A stretch of 64,000 bases of DNA from Coniferiporia sulphurascens (GCA_002794785.1 NBBA01000018.1:186001-250000); one strand, 5' to 3'. Shown: positions 1-12,800, counted from the first letter of the stretch. Translations and numbers: made by a program. Notes: generated from the sequence alone by a model not told the origin.

Positions 1-2253
1 GAGTGTGGTGGGGGCGACCCAGACCCTGGCAGTGTCCCAGTTGGTATAAGCAACTGAGTGGCGTCAGGGTGGGTGGAAGTGAAGGCACTCCGTTTTGGCG
101 GCTTCGATGTTGAGACCAATGGCGCCAAAGTGGGCATTCAGTTGGTGGTAGGTGTTGGACAGTTGCTGGCAGTTGGATGCCATGCTGGGTCCGACGCACA
201 CTAGGAGGTGGTCGTCGACATATGCGAGGGCGGTGGTGCCGGTTTGGTGGAATTTCCAGAGGACCACACCTGCAAATATAGTTGAGAGGATAGGGGAGAC
301 TGGTGACCCTTGGGGGGTGCCGAGGCCGGGTTTCTGGGCGGTTGGGAGGGTGGTGGTGTCAAAAGCGATGGCTACTTGCCAGTCCATCATAAAGGACAAA
401 CACCAGTTTGCCATGTCAGGCAGGCACTGGAGGTCCAGCAGTTGTCAGTGGAGGAGTTGTGGGTGAACTGAGTCGAAGAAGCCCTGTATGTCGACCGCTA
501 GGACCGAACATACCCGGCCCTCGACATGGGCTTGCTCTGCAATCTGTAGGAGGTGCTGGGTGGCATCATAGACAGAATGTCCTTGATGTCCCCTGTATTG
601 GTTAGGTGGCAGCCAGTCCCTCATGTTAGTGAGGAACTGGAGCTGGTTAGTGATAATCTTTTTGAGGAGTTTCCCTAAGGTCTCCTTGAGGGTGATGGGT
701 CAGTATGAATGCAGCGAAAAGGGATCCTTCTTGTTAGGCTTCCGGAGCATCACGACTTTTGCTGCCCACCAGCACTTGGGGTGGTGCTCCATGTGCAGGC
801 AGTCATTGAAAGGGGTGAGAATCTCATTGGGGTAGGCATCCACCACCCATTTCAGGGGGTGGTAGCTGATGCCTGAGAGGCCCAGAGCCAACAGGTTGGA
901 TGTGTTGGACAGTGCCCCCATAAGCTCCGATAGGAGTATAGGTGGGGCAGCTGGTTGGAGGAGGGGTGGTGGGGTATTGGCCGCTTGGTGGGGTGGCGGG
1001 GGTGTAAAGAAAGTGGTGCAGAAAAGCTCACCTTTCTTGTCATCTGTCTGGGTGAAAGTGCCATCGCATTTCTTGAGCGAGGGGATGGGTGTAGGGCGGT
1101 TGCCGAGGCCACATTTGGCCCAGCTCCAGATGTTGGAGGCATCTGCTTGGTCTGCTTGGTCGGCATAGAACTGCCGCTTGGCCGCCCTGACCCCGCATTT
1201 TAATGCACAGCGGGCTGCTGACCGCTGGAGGGGGGTGGTGGCCGTCGAGATCCCCTGGAGGAGTGTCTTGCATGTCGGAGTCCACCAGGGGACCTCGGTT
1301 TTGGACGGCTTGGCAAGTCGGGTGAAGGGTGTGAGGGTGGCGATCATAGAGTCGACCGCTGCCTGTGCTTTACCATCAAGGGCGAGGGTGCTGTCCGCTG
1401 GGAGTTGGAAGGTGGTTTTGAGTAATGGAAAGGCGATGTCGGTCCACTCTTCTCTGTCAGCCGCAAGTAGCCGGCGCGTTTTGATGACTGGGTTTGGGGG
1501 CCGAAAAGGCAGGGACCAACGCAGGATTGCGTGGTTGGACAAAGGGGAGGTGGTCGAGGTACCCAAATCTAAGATTATGTCAGGGTTTATCGTGGGGGGG
1601 GACCAGATCATGTCAATTGGGCACTGCCAACAATTGTTGATGGGCCGTGAGTCAGAGTCCGGGAGGTGAGCTGGGGCAAGGCCGCACTCCCGGAAGAAGT
1701 CATCAAGGGGTTGTGCCCTCAAGTCCTCCTGCTGTGAGGCGAGGAGTTCGGACCACAAATGGTGGCAACAATTGAAGTCGCCCACCACTAGCAGAGTGGA
1801 GGCCAAGGCCAGTGGGATTGTAAAAAGAAATGACTCACCAGGGTATAGGGGGGTGGCAGTGGTGCGGTCTGGTGCATGCATACCATAGTAGTTGCAGAGG
1901 CGGATCATCGAGTGGGAATGGATTTTGATGGTGAGGACATCGGTGCCGAAAGAGGTGGCCCCGAGTACTGACCAAGTGGTTGCGGGGATGGCGCAAGATA
2001 CATATGTGACTACCCTTGGCCGTGTGGACGGGGGGAGGATGGCTGTGTATCCTGGGAGGAAGGGGACATTGAGGACCAGCATACCAGTGGGGTCGGTGAG
2101 GGAGGGTTGGAGACCGATTTGGTACCAGGGTGGCTCCTGGATTAAAATGACGGTGGGTGGGGATGGGTCAGTGGTTAGGATTGGGATGAGGGAATGGACT
2201 GCGGCTAGGGAGCAGGCGGCATTCCACTGGAGAATAGAGATGTCTCTATTCAT
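1..2253 (-). pseudogene. LINE-A ORF2 (endonuclease-RT), partial and broken
   Basis: ORF2 encodes the apurinic-like endonuclease and reverse transcriptase that drive target-primed insertion. The endonuclease domain is clear: ILQWN at the N-terminus, IQEPPWY, VGDFNCCHH and LSNHAILRW. The reverse transcriptase follows, with QGSPVSPILS and the catalytic YVDD motif near 200. The frame runs open from 2253 to about 700, stops at a TGA where sister copies read CGG, and resumes in the segment 414-64. The RNase H domain and C-terminus lie outside the window. It is inactive because of the stops. Confidence 0.85.
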
Positions 2254-4211
2254 GAGTCCTCCATTGTGTTGTCTTCGGGTCCTTCAGTGGCAGCCTCGAT
2301 CTGGCGGTATCACCGTTTCTTGGGGCACTGAGGGTATGTGGCGGGATGGTCGCTCTTGCAGTTTGTGCAGTAGCGGGGGTGAGGGCAGTGGTCACCCTCG
2401 ACGGCTTCGGTGGTGCAGTGTGCACATGACTTACGATGATTGTGGGAGAGATGACCTCCACCACATTCAGCACAACAGGGCTGGGCACAGCATCCTTTCG
2501 TTCCATGTCCTAGGCCTTGGCAGTGCTTGCATTGGGTGAGGCTGGGGCGGAAGGGCGGGACTGATAGGGAGAGGGAGGCGCTGAACATCCATACTCTTGG
2601 GCGCTTGAGGAGCTGTGCTCGGATGGATCCATCCGGGTCAGAGAAGGAGAATGCCACAGGGCACCTGTCCAGGGTTGGTAGGTGGTCTTCAGTGGTGGCA
2701 AAGTGAGGGTTGACGACAAAGTCGAGGTTGTGGAGAGCCGGGTTATGCCGGACTTCGGCCATGAGGGCCTTTGCATTGATGGTGTGGCCGTTCTGGCCGA
2801 AGAGGTAGTCCTTGCATGGCACCATGGAGATGTGGAGTGCTGACTGGGGGCAGATGTGGATGGGGTTGAAGGAGAACATCCTGGGGATCTTAGCGACCTC
2901 CATGGACAGACTCCTTTCACGCATGTGGGCTGCGAAGGCCGTGGAGTGCCGATCGATGATTGTGTCTGTGGCCAGGGTAGCGGAGGAGGGGCACTTGGCG
3001 AATGAGGTCATGAGGTTCCCCTTTACGTTGAAGGAGGATGCTAGGACCATGACCCGGTCGGCAGTGGGAAGGGAGGAAAAGAACTCACAGGCTGTGGCGG
3101 TGAGGCACATGGCCAGGAGCTGGACCTTGGACTTAATCACGATGGACAGCAGTAGGACTAGGGTCAGGTCCTTGGTGTACATCGGGGGCAGGGGTGGTAC
3201 CTGGTGCTGCTTTTTCTTTTTTTTGTGGGTCACCATTGTGAAGACAGTGCCCAGGGCCGGTGCAGCGGGGTTGGGGTTGGAGGCTGTAGGTGGGGCCTGG
3301 GCCTTCTGGGCCTGTGGGGCATGGTGCACAGGCCGGTTGACGAGCGTGGAGACTTGTTGGGAGATGGTGGCGACCTCTGTGGATAGCTGTTTGACAATGT
3401 TAGTCAGCACAGCCACATCCGGTGACATGTTAGTGGTTCCGGGGGTCCTAGTCGGGGCAGAGGGTTGGGTGGCAGTGGTCGGGGTCCTTTGTTGGGGGTG
3501 AGCTGGGGCAAAGGGCGCTGGCCGGGAGGCTTCCGCCCCCCCCCCTTGCGATGTTGTAGGCTATCTCAATATTGCACAAGATGATGTACTGGGGGTCCTT
3601 CTCATCCCTAATAATGCTGGCAATGGTTTGTTGGACGTTCCAGAGGAGGTCACCTACAAACTTGGCGGCTGCCCAGTCAATCTCTGTGGGATTGTAGTGG
3701 TGGGTCTTCCAGTCAAAGTTCTCTAGCACTCTGGAGATGGCGTACATGAAGCCCGACATGTGCAGCTCGAACTGGTCACGAGGGTGGGGTTGGGGGGTGT
3801 GTGGGGATAGGTTGTCAGATGAGCGCTTGTTGGTGAGCAGTGGCAATGGGGTGTGTGGGTTTTCGAGGATTTCTTCCATCTCACTGAACTCATTAGATCC
3901 GGTGGGGGGTTGGAGCCTGTGGACGGGGGGCGGCTAATGTGCTCGAATGTGCGAGTGAATTCATTGTTCGAGACTCTGATGACAGGGGATGGGGCGAGAT
4001 GGAGAGCATCTGAGGACGATGCTGGGAGGCCTGTGTCGATTTGGGTGGGGGTGGGGGTCGTGCCATGTAGTGCGGCAGCAGTGTTGCCAGCAGCCACCCA
4101 GTTGGAGGCGGCCCTGGCGTCCCTGTCGGCATCGGCACTGGCCAATGAGGGGGGTGGAAGGGGTGGTCAAGTTGAATGTAGAGCATTCCTGTATCCACTG
4201 GGGTTTGACAT
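2250..4211 (-). pseudogene. LINE-A ORF1 (gag-like, CCHC zinc knuckles), broken
   Basis: This is the nucleic-acid-binding ORF1 protein of the LINE, expected to coat the element RNA. The start follows the 5' UTR segment shared with the copies at 7531 and 18251. A TGA comes 14 codons in and is shared with the 7531 copy. The N-terminal half is Pro/Ser/Thr-rich and low in complexity. The C-terminal third carries cysteine-histidine knuckles (pattern CX2CX4HX4C, around 2390-2520). The frame changes near 3430 and 3800, and a TGA interrupts the tail near 2310 where other copies read CGA. The stop codon (2250-2252) overlaps the ORF2 start as ATGA. It is not functional as it stands. Confidence 0.8.
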
Positions 4212-4269
4212 GGGGGAGTTTTAGCTGCCCGCACTAGTCAATGGTGGTGGTTACTGGTCAAGAAGGATG

Positions 4270-6096
4270 ACTAGTAAGCCGTCTGCAGGTGGTGCAAAAC
4301 ACTGCATGCAGATGGATTCTGGGCATCTACAAAGGTGCCTCCCCCTTCTCTACAAATTTTCTTTGTTCCCTTCCCCCTCTTTCTTATTATTTCGAATACA
4401 CTAAGACCCTCCATTCCCTGCGCCTCTGGTGCACCCCGCACTCCGTCAGTAGAAAGTAACTAATTGTCCCTTTTCCACTTCTCTGCAGGTCCGGGTCCCT
4501 CAGGTTCAGCCGGTCCCTGCATACACTCATCCCCCATGGATGGATCCCCTGGCCTTTACAAATGGAAGAGTTTCGTTCGCCACTCCTATCACTCCGGTCA
4601 GCAAAGACACCCACAAGGAATTTGTGGGCGCAGCACACTCCCTGAGCACCCTCCCCCACCTCCAGGTCTTCACTGATGGCTCGCGCATCGGCTCAAAGTC
4701 TGGATCAGCCGTCTGTGCCATGAAGGGCCTTACCCACCTCAAAGCGCGCCGGCTGGCCTCCCCCTCCTGCGCCACAGCAACAGACGCAGAAATTTTCTCT
4801 CTCACCTCTGCACCAAGCTGGGCTGCACACCACCTCTAGGAACAGTTGCCTGTCACATCCAACATCTTCTTCTTGTCAGATTTGCTGATGGCACTCCACC
4901 TGATCCGCACATGGGCACCAGTTCCAGGCACACACCTCCTCCACCAATGGAAGGCAGGGGTCCAGACTCTATTGGACTCATACCCGGATCTCCATGTTCA
5001 TTTCATCTGGTGCCTGGGTCACTCTGACATCCCAGGGAATGAATGGGCTGACCGCAAGGCGAAGTTCATGACAAACCTACCCCCATCTCTGCTCACACCC
5101 TCCACCTCCGCACTGAAAGAGGCTGTGGTCAACACTCTAATGGAGCACTGGTCCCTCTCACTCGCCCACCCACTCGCCTCGATGGCCGACAAATACTTGG
5201 CCGTCAATGGGGTCCCCTCCTGCCGTCCCTGAAAGCTCCTCACACAGTTGGTGGACCACCCTTGCCATGAGCTATCAGCAGTTTCTCAGGTTCTCTGTTG
5301 TGCCAGTCCCTATGGGGGATACTGGCTGAGCTTCGACTCAACCTACTGGCACCGGCATGGCCTGATCTCGCACTGCAGGTGGCACAATCACCCCCCCTGG
5401 CCGGCCCAGTCGACCACCCACATTTTAGGTGGGTGTCTCACATTCCGACCTTGGATCTGCAAGGTCTGGCCCCCCTGTGACCCTCTCCCGACCCACCATG
5501 CAGAGTGGGCCGATGAAAACCGTCTCCAGGTTCTGCACCGCTGGCTCAAGCTGACAGGGCACCTGAACCGCCTTACCGACTGCACCTCCACAGCCATCTG
5601 CTTGGCTTTCGCCACAATGGAGCTGGAGGGACACCCGACCAATGAAGATATGGACTTGGACCTCCTCTGGGACTACATGAGTCATATGCTTGGACCCCGC
5701 ACCCAGGACCCAGACCCGGCTCTCTTGGAGCTTTCAGGTGTGCTTCCTCCCTTTTCCTCTGATCTATGACTGCCTTTCGGACTCTCCTGCATATGTCCCG
5801 GCTGGCACTCTCGCCCTCCCTTTCCAATTCTAAGCTACCCCCTTTTGCCTGATGTCTCCCATTTGGCTTGGCTGTAGTGATATGTATTCCTCCCTCCTTC
5901 CACTCATATTTTACTAATAGGGGCCCTTCCCACCTTGGCACCCTTCGGGGAGCAGGGCCCCCACCCAGTTTCGTGTGTTGCACGATGATGGGCGCCTCTG
6001 TTGTTATGTAGTTAGGGCCCCCCCTTCGGGGGGGCAGCTTGTAATTATGTAATACTGCAGGAATAATAAATTTAAAAAAATAAAAAAATAAAAAAA
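4270..6096 (+). mobile_element. LINE-A copy 2, 5'-truncated
   Basis: This insertion starts abruptly within ORF2, after the reverse transcriptase, and runs through RNase H, the C-terminal domain and the LINE-A 3' UTR to an A-rich tail (about 6067-6096). The 3' UTR holds the C-run/G-run hairpin near 6017-6040 that also occurs in the other A copies. 5' truncation with a 3' A-rich tail is the usual product of incomplete target-primed reverse transcription. Alternatively, the missing 5' part may lie beyond position 1, if copy 1 inserted into this element. Confidence 0.85.
4276..5769 (+). pseudogene. LINE-A ORF2 C-terminal half (RNase H and Cys/His tail)
   Basis: One reading frame carries the end of ORF2, interrupted by TAG at about 4837 and TGA at about 5230; the sister copy reads CGG at each position (12916, 13308). 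RNase H motifs are visible: VFTDGSRIGS (first catalytic Asp), TATDAEIFSL (Glu), FLSDLLMAL (Asp) and GHSDIPGNEWAD (final Asp region). A Cys/His-rich segment follows (CRWHNHPPWP), which may bind zinc. The protein ends at about 5769. The presence of RNase H agrees with the I/Tad1 group. Confidence 0.8.
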
Positions 6097-7472
6097 CCAA
6101 CCCCCTGCGATGGCTGGGAATTTGGTGGGATGCAGGTCTCACATTCAAACCGCACATGGAGCGAATGTGCTCCAAAGGCCTCTCAACACTGGCAGCCCTT
6201 TGCATCCTTGGCAACACTGAGAGAGGCCTGTCTGCCATCCACCTCCGGCAACTCTATACCGCCTGTGTGCGCACCGTCTTAGCATGGGGCGCACCAGTGT
6301 GGTATCATGGACGCCATCAAAAAACCCTAGTCAACCGACTACAGGCAGTGCAGAACACTGCGTGTCATTGGATTTTGGGCGTCTACAAGGGCGTGTCTCC
6401 TCATTCAACAAATTTTCTTTGCTCCACTCCCCCCTTTTTCGCTTACTTTGAATACTTAAAGACCACTCATGCCTTGTGCCTCTGGCACACCCCCCACCAT
6501 GTAGGACAGAAAAAGTTTAATCCTAATGCTAACACTCCTTTTTCCCTCTCGTTGCAGGTCTGTGTCCCCCGAGTCCAATGGATCCTAGTGTACACGCACC
6601 CCCCCTGGACAGACCCCCTTGCCTTTGGTCGAGGTTGAATCGTCTTCTCAGCCCCCAGGCAGCCAGTCTCTGCGGAAATGCGTGACCACTATGTCACCCA
6701 AGCCCAGGCCCTCTGCACCGACTCTTCCCTACAGGTGTTCACCAATGGATCATGCATCGGAAATGCCTCAGGCTCCGCCATCTGCGGTATGAAGGGCGAT
6801 CTCTACATCACCGCCCTTCGACTTGCCTCACCCACATGTGCTACAGCAACAGATGCCAAGATCTTCTCACTGGCGACTGCCCCAGGCTGGGCTGCACACT
6901 GACTCCACCACCTACTGCCAGATGTCCAGGAGATCTATTTCCTCTCCAACTCACTGACAGCTCTTGGCCTCTTTTACACCTGGCCCTCAGCATCGGGGGC
7001 CCAGCTCCTCCCCCTATGGAAGGCAGGGGTCGAAACTCTGATCGACTCCTTCCTGAATCTAACCATTCATTTCCAGTGGTGCCCCGGTCATGAGGCAATC
7101 CCTGGGAATGAATGGGTGGACTCTGAGGCGAAGCTTGCTACAGAGCTTCCTCCATCGACCCTAGCCCCCTCTATCTCCGCACTGAAGGAAGTGGCGACTT
7201 GCACACTCAGCAAGCGCTGGTCTCTCCAACTGGCCCGCCCCCTCGCCTCCACTGCCAATAAGTACTTGGCAGTGACTGGGCCCCCCACCCGATGACCAAG
7301 AAAGCTAATCACCATCTCAGTCAACCACCCCTGCTCGGAGCTCACTGCAGTGGCGCAGGTCCCCTGTTGTGCCGGTCCCTACAGGGGCTACTGGCTGAGC
7401 TTCGACTCAGACTACTGGCGCAGACATGGCCTGATCTCCCACTGCAGATGGCACAACCACCCACCCTGGCCG
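6097..7472 (+). mobile_element. LINE-B copy 3, first segment (ORF2 C-terminal part)
   Basis: This 5'-truncated LINE begins in the post-RT part of ORF2 and covers RNase H (VFTNGSCIGN, TATDAKIFSL, a PGHEAIPGNEW-like segment near 7085-7115). It is cut at the Cys/His segment by the full-length LINE-A copy at 7473. It resumes at 14177 and ends in a LINE-B 3' UTR at 14868. In-frame stops near 6640, 6900 and 7295 include TGA at positions expected to be CGA. The last 13 bases (7460-7472) are the target duplication of the inserted copy. Confidence 0.8.
7460..7472. repeat. Target-site duplication, left side of full-length LINE-A copy 4
   Basis: The bases CCCACCCTGGCCG at 7460-7472 recur as CCCACCCTAGCCG at 14164-14176, with one mismatch, directly after the A-rich tail of copy 4. 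The ORF2 text of copy 3 continues in register across the two sites, so this is the duplicated insertion target. Confidence 0.85.
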
Positions 7473-7530
7473 CATCCTTCTTGACCAGTAACCACCACCA
7501 TTGACTAGTGCGGGCAGCTAAAACTCCCCC

Positions 7531-9822
7531 ATGTCGAACCCCAGTGGATACAGGAATGCTCTATGTTCAACTTGACCACCCCTTCCACCCCCCTCATTGG
7601 CCAGTGCCGATGCTGACAGGGCCGCCAGAGCCGCCACCAACTGGGTGGCCGCTGGCAACATTGCTGCCGCTTTGCACGGCATGACCCCCACCCCTGCCCA
7701 AATCGACCCAGGCCTCCCGGCGTCATCTCCAGACGCTCTCCGGCTCGCACCATCCCCAGTCATTGGCATCTCGAACACAGAGTTCACTCACTCCTTCACA
7801 CACATCAGCTGCCCCCCCTCCATAGACTCCAACCACCCGGCCAGCTCCAACGAGTCGGGCGCGATGGAGGACATCCTCGAGAACCCGCACACTCCCTCGC
7901 CACTGCTTACCCACAAGCGCTCTGCAGAGAGCCTCTCCCCGCACACCCCCTGCCCCCGCCCTCGAGACCAGTTCGAGCCGCACATGGCAGGCTTTATGCA
8001 CTCCATCTCCTGTGCCTTGGAAGACTTCGACCGGAAGACCCTCTGCACCAACATCGCTGAGACCGACACAGCCGCCACTCAGTTTGTAGGGGACCTCTTC
8101 TGGAACCTTCAGCAAACCATAGCCAGCATCATTATGGACGAGAAGGACCCCCAACACATCGTCTCCCGCAATATGGAGATGGCCTATAACTTTGCCAGGA
8201 AGGGGGCAGAAGCCTCCCTCCCAGCACCCTTCGCCCCAGCCCCCCCATCAAAGGACCCCAGCCACCGCCCCCCAACCCTTTGCCCAGACCAGGACCCCCG
8301 GAACCGCTAATGTCTCGCCCAATGTGGCCACACTGACTAACATTGTTAAGCAGCTCTCCACCGAGGTTGCCTCCATTTCCCGACAGGTCTCAACCCTTGT
8401 CAACCGGCCCGCCCCCCGTGCCCCACCGGCCCAGAAGGCCCAGGCCCCCACCACCACCCCCCAGGCTGCCATTGCTGTGGCACCAACATCTTACGCCCAG
8501 GTGGTGGCTGCCCCGGCCCCACCCACCACCTCCAACCCCAACCCCGCTGCACCTGCTCTGGGTGCTGTTTTCACGACAGTGACCCACAAGAAGAAGAAAA
8601 AGCAATGCCAAGTCCCACCCCCGCCCCTGATGTACACCAAGGACCCCACCCTGGTCCTCCTCCCGGCGATCTCGCTTAAGTCCGAGATCCAGCTCCCGGC
8701 AATGCGCCTCACCACCACTGCCCGTGAGTTCTTCTCCTCCCTTCCCACTGCTGACCAGGTCACGGTTTTGGCCTCCTCTTTTAACATAAAAGGGAACCTT
8801 GTGACCTCCTTCGCCAAGTGCCCCGCCTCTGCCTCCCCGGCCACGGACATGATCATTGATCAACACTCTGCAGCCTTTGCGGCCCACATGCATGAGCATT
8901 GCCTCTCGGTCCCGGTCGACAAGATCCCTGAGCAGTACATGCTCACCCCGTCCGTGTCCGCCCCTGGTCCACCCTCCGCATCTCCATGGTGCCCTGCGTG
9001 GACTACCTCTTCAGCCAGAACAGCCACACCATATCCCCCAAGGCCCTCATGGCCGAAATTTGGAACAATCCATCGCTCCACCCCCTCGACTTTGTAGTCA
9101 ACCCACACTTCGCCGCCACCAAAGAGCACCTCCCGACCCTCCAGAAGTGCCCCATGGCATTCTCCTTTTCCAACCCCAATGGATCCATCAGAGCGCAACT
9201 CCTCAAGCACCCACGTGTATGGTTGTTCGGCTCCGCCCTCTCCCTCTCGGTCCCTCTGTACCGCCCTGGCCTCACACAATGTGAGTGCTGCCAGGGCCTC
9301 GGCCATGGAACAAGGGGTTGCCATGCCCAGCCCTGCTGCGCCAACTGTGGGGGAGGACACCTCACCCGCAACCACCATAAGTTGTGCACATCCTGCGCTT
9401 CCAAAGCCATCAAGGGCGACCACTGCCCTCACTATTAAATAAATATAACGAACGATATAAATATAGTACATGGTCATAAGACCAACCATCTTACTAAGTG
9501 AACGATAACGCAACGATAACGCCATACGATATAGGAGCTAGATAGTTATAGTAGTACTAGCCCACGGAACGTGTATATAAGGGGAGCTGGTCTCGCCCTA
9601 GAAATACATCAGTTTTACGCTGATAACCCACCTTGTCTGAACAACAACCACTGCACCTCATCGTCTACCACAACATGCATAGATTTTAAGACTCACCCTT
9701 GCTACTGCACAAACTGCAAAGGCAACCACCCCACCACCCTACCTCAATGCCCCAAGAAACGGCGTTTCCGCCAAATCGAGGCGGCCATTGATGGACCCGA
9801 TGACGACCACATGGAGGACTAA
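7531..9822 (+). pseudogene. LINE-A ORF1 (gag-like RNA-binding protein), broken
   Basis: The start is set by the ATG right after the conserved 5' UTR; a TGA follows after 14 codons, as in copy 1. The N-terminal third is Pro/Ser/Ala-rich. The middle part contains a KKKKK-like basic patch and a conserved block (MYTKDPTLVL, TAREFFSSLPTADQVTVL). Three Cys/His knuckles form the C-terminus, the first as CECCQGLGHGTRGC (CX2CX4HX4C, about 9280-9320). Frameshifts lie near 8280 and 8970. A 259-bp insertion (9433-9691) separates the second and third knuckles. The stop codon TAA shares its last base with the ORF2 start (TAATG at 9820-9824). Confidence 0.85.
9433..9691. mobile_element. 259-bp insertion in LINE-A ORF1, possible small solo LTR
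   Basis: The ORF1 text is interrupted exactly between two copies of CTCAC (9428-9432 and 9692-9696), a 5-bp duplication as made by LTR-element integrases. The insert is AT-richer than its surroundings and contains a TATA-like stretch (TATATAAGG, about 9573). Its termini (TATTAAAT... and ...TTTTAAGA) are not the usual TG...CA, so an LTR is plausible but not proven. No ORF of note is present. The insert plus duplication is 264 bp, a multiple of three, but it brings in a stop. Confidence 0.55.
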
Positions 9823-12800
9823 TGAATAGAGACATCTCTATTCTTCAGTGGAATGCTGTGTGCTCCTTGGCCGCAGTCCATTCCCTTGTCCCGATCCTCA
9901 CTACTGACCCATCCCCACCCACCGTCATTTTGATTCAGGAACCCCCCTGGTACCAAATCGGCCTCCAGCCATCCCTTACCAACCCCACCAGAACGCCGGT
10001 CCTCAACATACCCTCCCTCCCTGGGTACACAGCTGTCCTACCCCCAGCCACTCGGCCCCAGGTGGTCACCTATGTTTCCCACGCCATCCCCACCACCTCA
10101 TGGTCTGTCCTCGGGGCCGCCTCATCTGGCACTGATGTCCTCACCATTGAAATCCATGCCCATCTGACGATCCGCCTGTGCAACTTTTACAGGATGCACA
10201 CACCGGACCGCACCACCACCACCCCACAATACCCAGGTGAGTCGTTCCTCTACATGATACCGCCAGCCTTGGCCTCCACCCTCCTAGTGGCAGGCGACTT
10301 CAACTGTCGCCACCACTCATGGTCCAAACTCCTAGCCGCTCGGCAGGAGGATTTGAGGGCACAACCCCTCGATGACTTCTTCCGAGAGCATGGCCTCGCA
10401 CCAGCTCACCTCCTGGATTCTGACTCATGGCCCATCGACAATCATCGGCGGTGCCCTATTGACATGATCTGGGCCCCACCCGCCATCAACCCTGATGTCA
10501 TTATAGACTTGGGCTCTTCAACCACCTCCCCACTGTCCGACCATGCTATGCTGCACTGGTCCTTGCCGTCTCAACCCCCACCCCCTGTCATGAAAACACG
10601 CTGGCTCCTCCTGGACAACAGAGAAACCTGGACCGATATTGCCTTCCCACTACTCGAAACCGCTTTCCGCCTCCTGGCGGGCAACACCCTCACCCTCAAC
10701 ATCAAAGCGCAGGCAGTGGTCGACTCCATGACCACCACCCTCGCCCCCTTCACCTGACTCGCCAAGCCGTCCAAAACCGAGGTCCCCTGGTGGACCCTGA
10801 CATGCAAATCGCTCCTCCAGGTGATAGCGACGGCCACCACCCCCCTTCAGCGATCAGCAGCCCACCACACTTTCAAATGTGGTGTATGAGCGGCCAAGCG
10901 GCATTTCTATGCCGACCAAGCCGACACTGCGGATGCCTCCAATATCTGGAGCTGGGCCAAACGCGGCCTCGGCAACCGACCTACACCCATCCCATCGTTA
11001 AAAAAGGGTGATGGCACCTTCACCCAATCGGATGATGAGAAAGGTGAGCTTTTCTGCATGACCTTCTTCATGCCCCCCCCACCCCTGGTAGCGCTGTCAC
11101 CCCACCCTGTAGCGCTGTCACCCCACCACCCCCCCCAACCAGCTGCCCCGCCTATTCTCCTCATGGAGCTTATGGGGGCACTGGCCGACACCTCCAACTT
11201 GTCAGCTCCAGGCCTCTCAGGGATCGGCTATTGCCCACTCAAATGGGTGGTAGAAGCCTACCTGGAAGAGATACTTACCCTTTTCAATGACTGCCTGTGC
11301 ATGGGGCACCACCCCAAGTGCTGGCGGGCGGCAAAGGTGGTAATGCTGCGGAAGCCTAACAAGAAGGACCCATTCTCGCTGAGATCTTATCGGCCCATCA
11401 CCCTCAAGGAGACCTTAGGGAAACTCCTCAAAAAGATCATAGCTAACCGGCTCCAGTTCCTCGCTAACATGCGGGACTGGTTGCCACCTAACCAATATGG
11501 GGGGCGTCAGGGACACTCAGTCTACGATGCCGCCCAGCACCTCCTACAGATTGCAGAACACGCCCACGCAGAGGGCCTTGTATGTTCGGTCCTTGTGGTC
11601 GACATACAGGGTTTCTTCGACTTGGTGCACCCACAACTCCTCCACTGACAACTGCTGGACCTCCAGTGCCTGCCCAACATGGTGGACTGGTGTCTGTCCT
11701 TCATGATGGATCGGCAAGTCGCCATCGCTTTTGACGGCACCACCCTCCCAACTGCCCAGAAACCCGACCTCGGCACCCCTCAGGGATTGCCAGTATCCCC
11801 TATCCTCTCCGCCATATTCGCAGGCATGGTCCTCCAGAAATTTCACCAAACTGGCACCACCACCCTTGCATATGTTGATGATCACCTCCTTGTGCACATC
11901 GGCGCCAGCGTGGCATCCAACTGCCAGCAACTCACTGCCACCTACCACCAACTCGACGCTCTCTTTGGCGACATTGGTCTCAACATCGAGGCTGCCAAGA
12001 CAGAGTGCCTACACTTCCACCCGCCCCGGCGCTGTTCCTCAGCATACACCAACTGGGACTCAGCCGGGGTTCAGGTCGACCCGACCATGCTCATCTGACC
12101 TTCTATCCCCCTCCGCTGGCTGGGGATTTGGTGGGACCCTGCCCTCACCTTCAAGGCCCATGTCGAGTGAATGCGCTCCAAAGGCCTCTCCACCCTTGCT
12201 GCCCTCTGCATCCTTGGCAACACCAAACGCGGCATCTCGGCCCTCCTCCTATGTCGCCTATACATTGCCTGCATCCGCTCTGTCCTTACATGGGGGGCAC
12301 CGGTCTGGTATCACAGGTGGTGCCAAAAAACCTTAGTAAGCCGCCTGCAGGCTGTGCAAAACACAGCATGCAGATGGATTCTTGGTGTCTACAAAGGCGC
12401 CTCTCCATTCTCCACAAATTTCCTTTGTTCCCTTCCCCCTCTCTCTTATTATTTTAAATATGCAAAGACCCTCCACTCTCTGTGTCTTTGGCGCACCCTG
12501 CACTCCATCGGTAGAAAACGTTATTATAAAACCATAGCTAACCATCCCTTCTACACTTCTCTGCAGGTCCGGGTCCCCCAGGTTCAACCAGTTCCTGCAT
12601 ACACTCATCCCCCGTGGATGGATCCTCTGGCATTTACGAACAGCCGAGTATCATTTGCCTCTCCTATCACTCCGGTTAGCAAGGACACCTGCGAACAATT
12701 TGTGGAAGCCGCACCCTCCCTGAGCACCCTCCCCCATCTCCAGGTCTTCACTGATGGCTCCCACATGGGGACAAAGTCTGGTTCCGCCATCTGCGCCATG

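Larger units (their letters stand above)
1..4269 (-). mobile_element. LINE-A copy 1, 5'-complete, leaves the window at its 3' side
   Basis: A two-ORF non-LTR retrotransposon lies on the minus strand. Its 5' end (complement of 4262-4269, reading CATCCTTC) is the same as the 5' end of the full-length copy at 7473. ORF1 follows from 4211 and ORF2 from 2253; the copy runs out of the window within the reverse transcriptase domain, so its 3' UTR and tail are not visible. The order endonuclease, RT, RNase H (seen in sister copies) places it in the I/Tad1 group of LINEs, as common in fungi. Its 5' end abuts the 5'-truncated LINE copy starting at 4270 head to head, so it may have inserted into that copy. 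Confidence 0.85.

Noticed and set aside
1892..2539. A 215-codon plus-strand frame opposite LINE-A copy 1
   Set aside because: Low-complexity, Gly/Arg/Trp-rich complement of the minus-strand ORF1/ORF2 text; no motif of its own.
2310..3428. ORF1 zinc knuckles as a host zinc-finger gene
   Set aside because: The frame is collinear with ORF1 of the full-length LINE and leads directly into ORF2.
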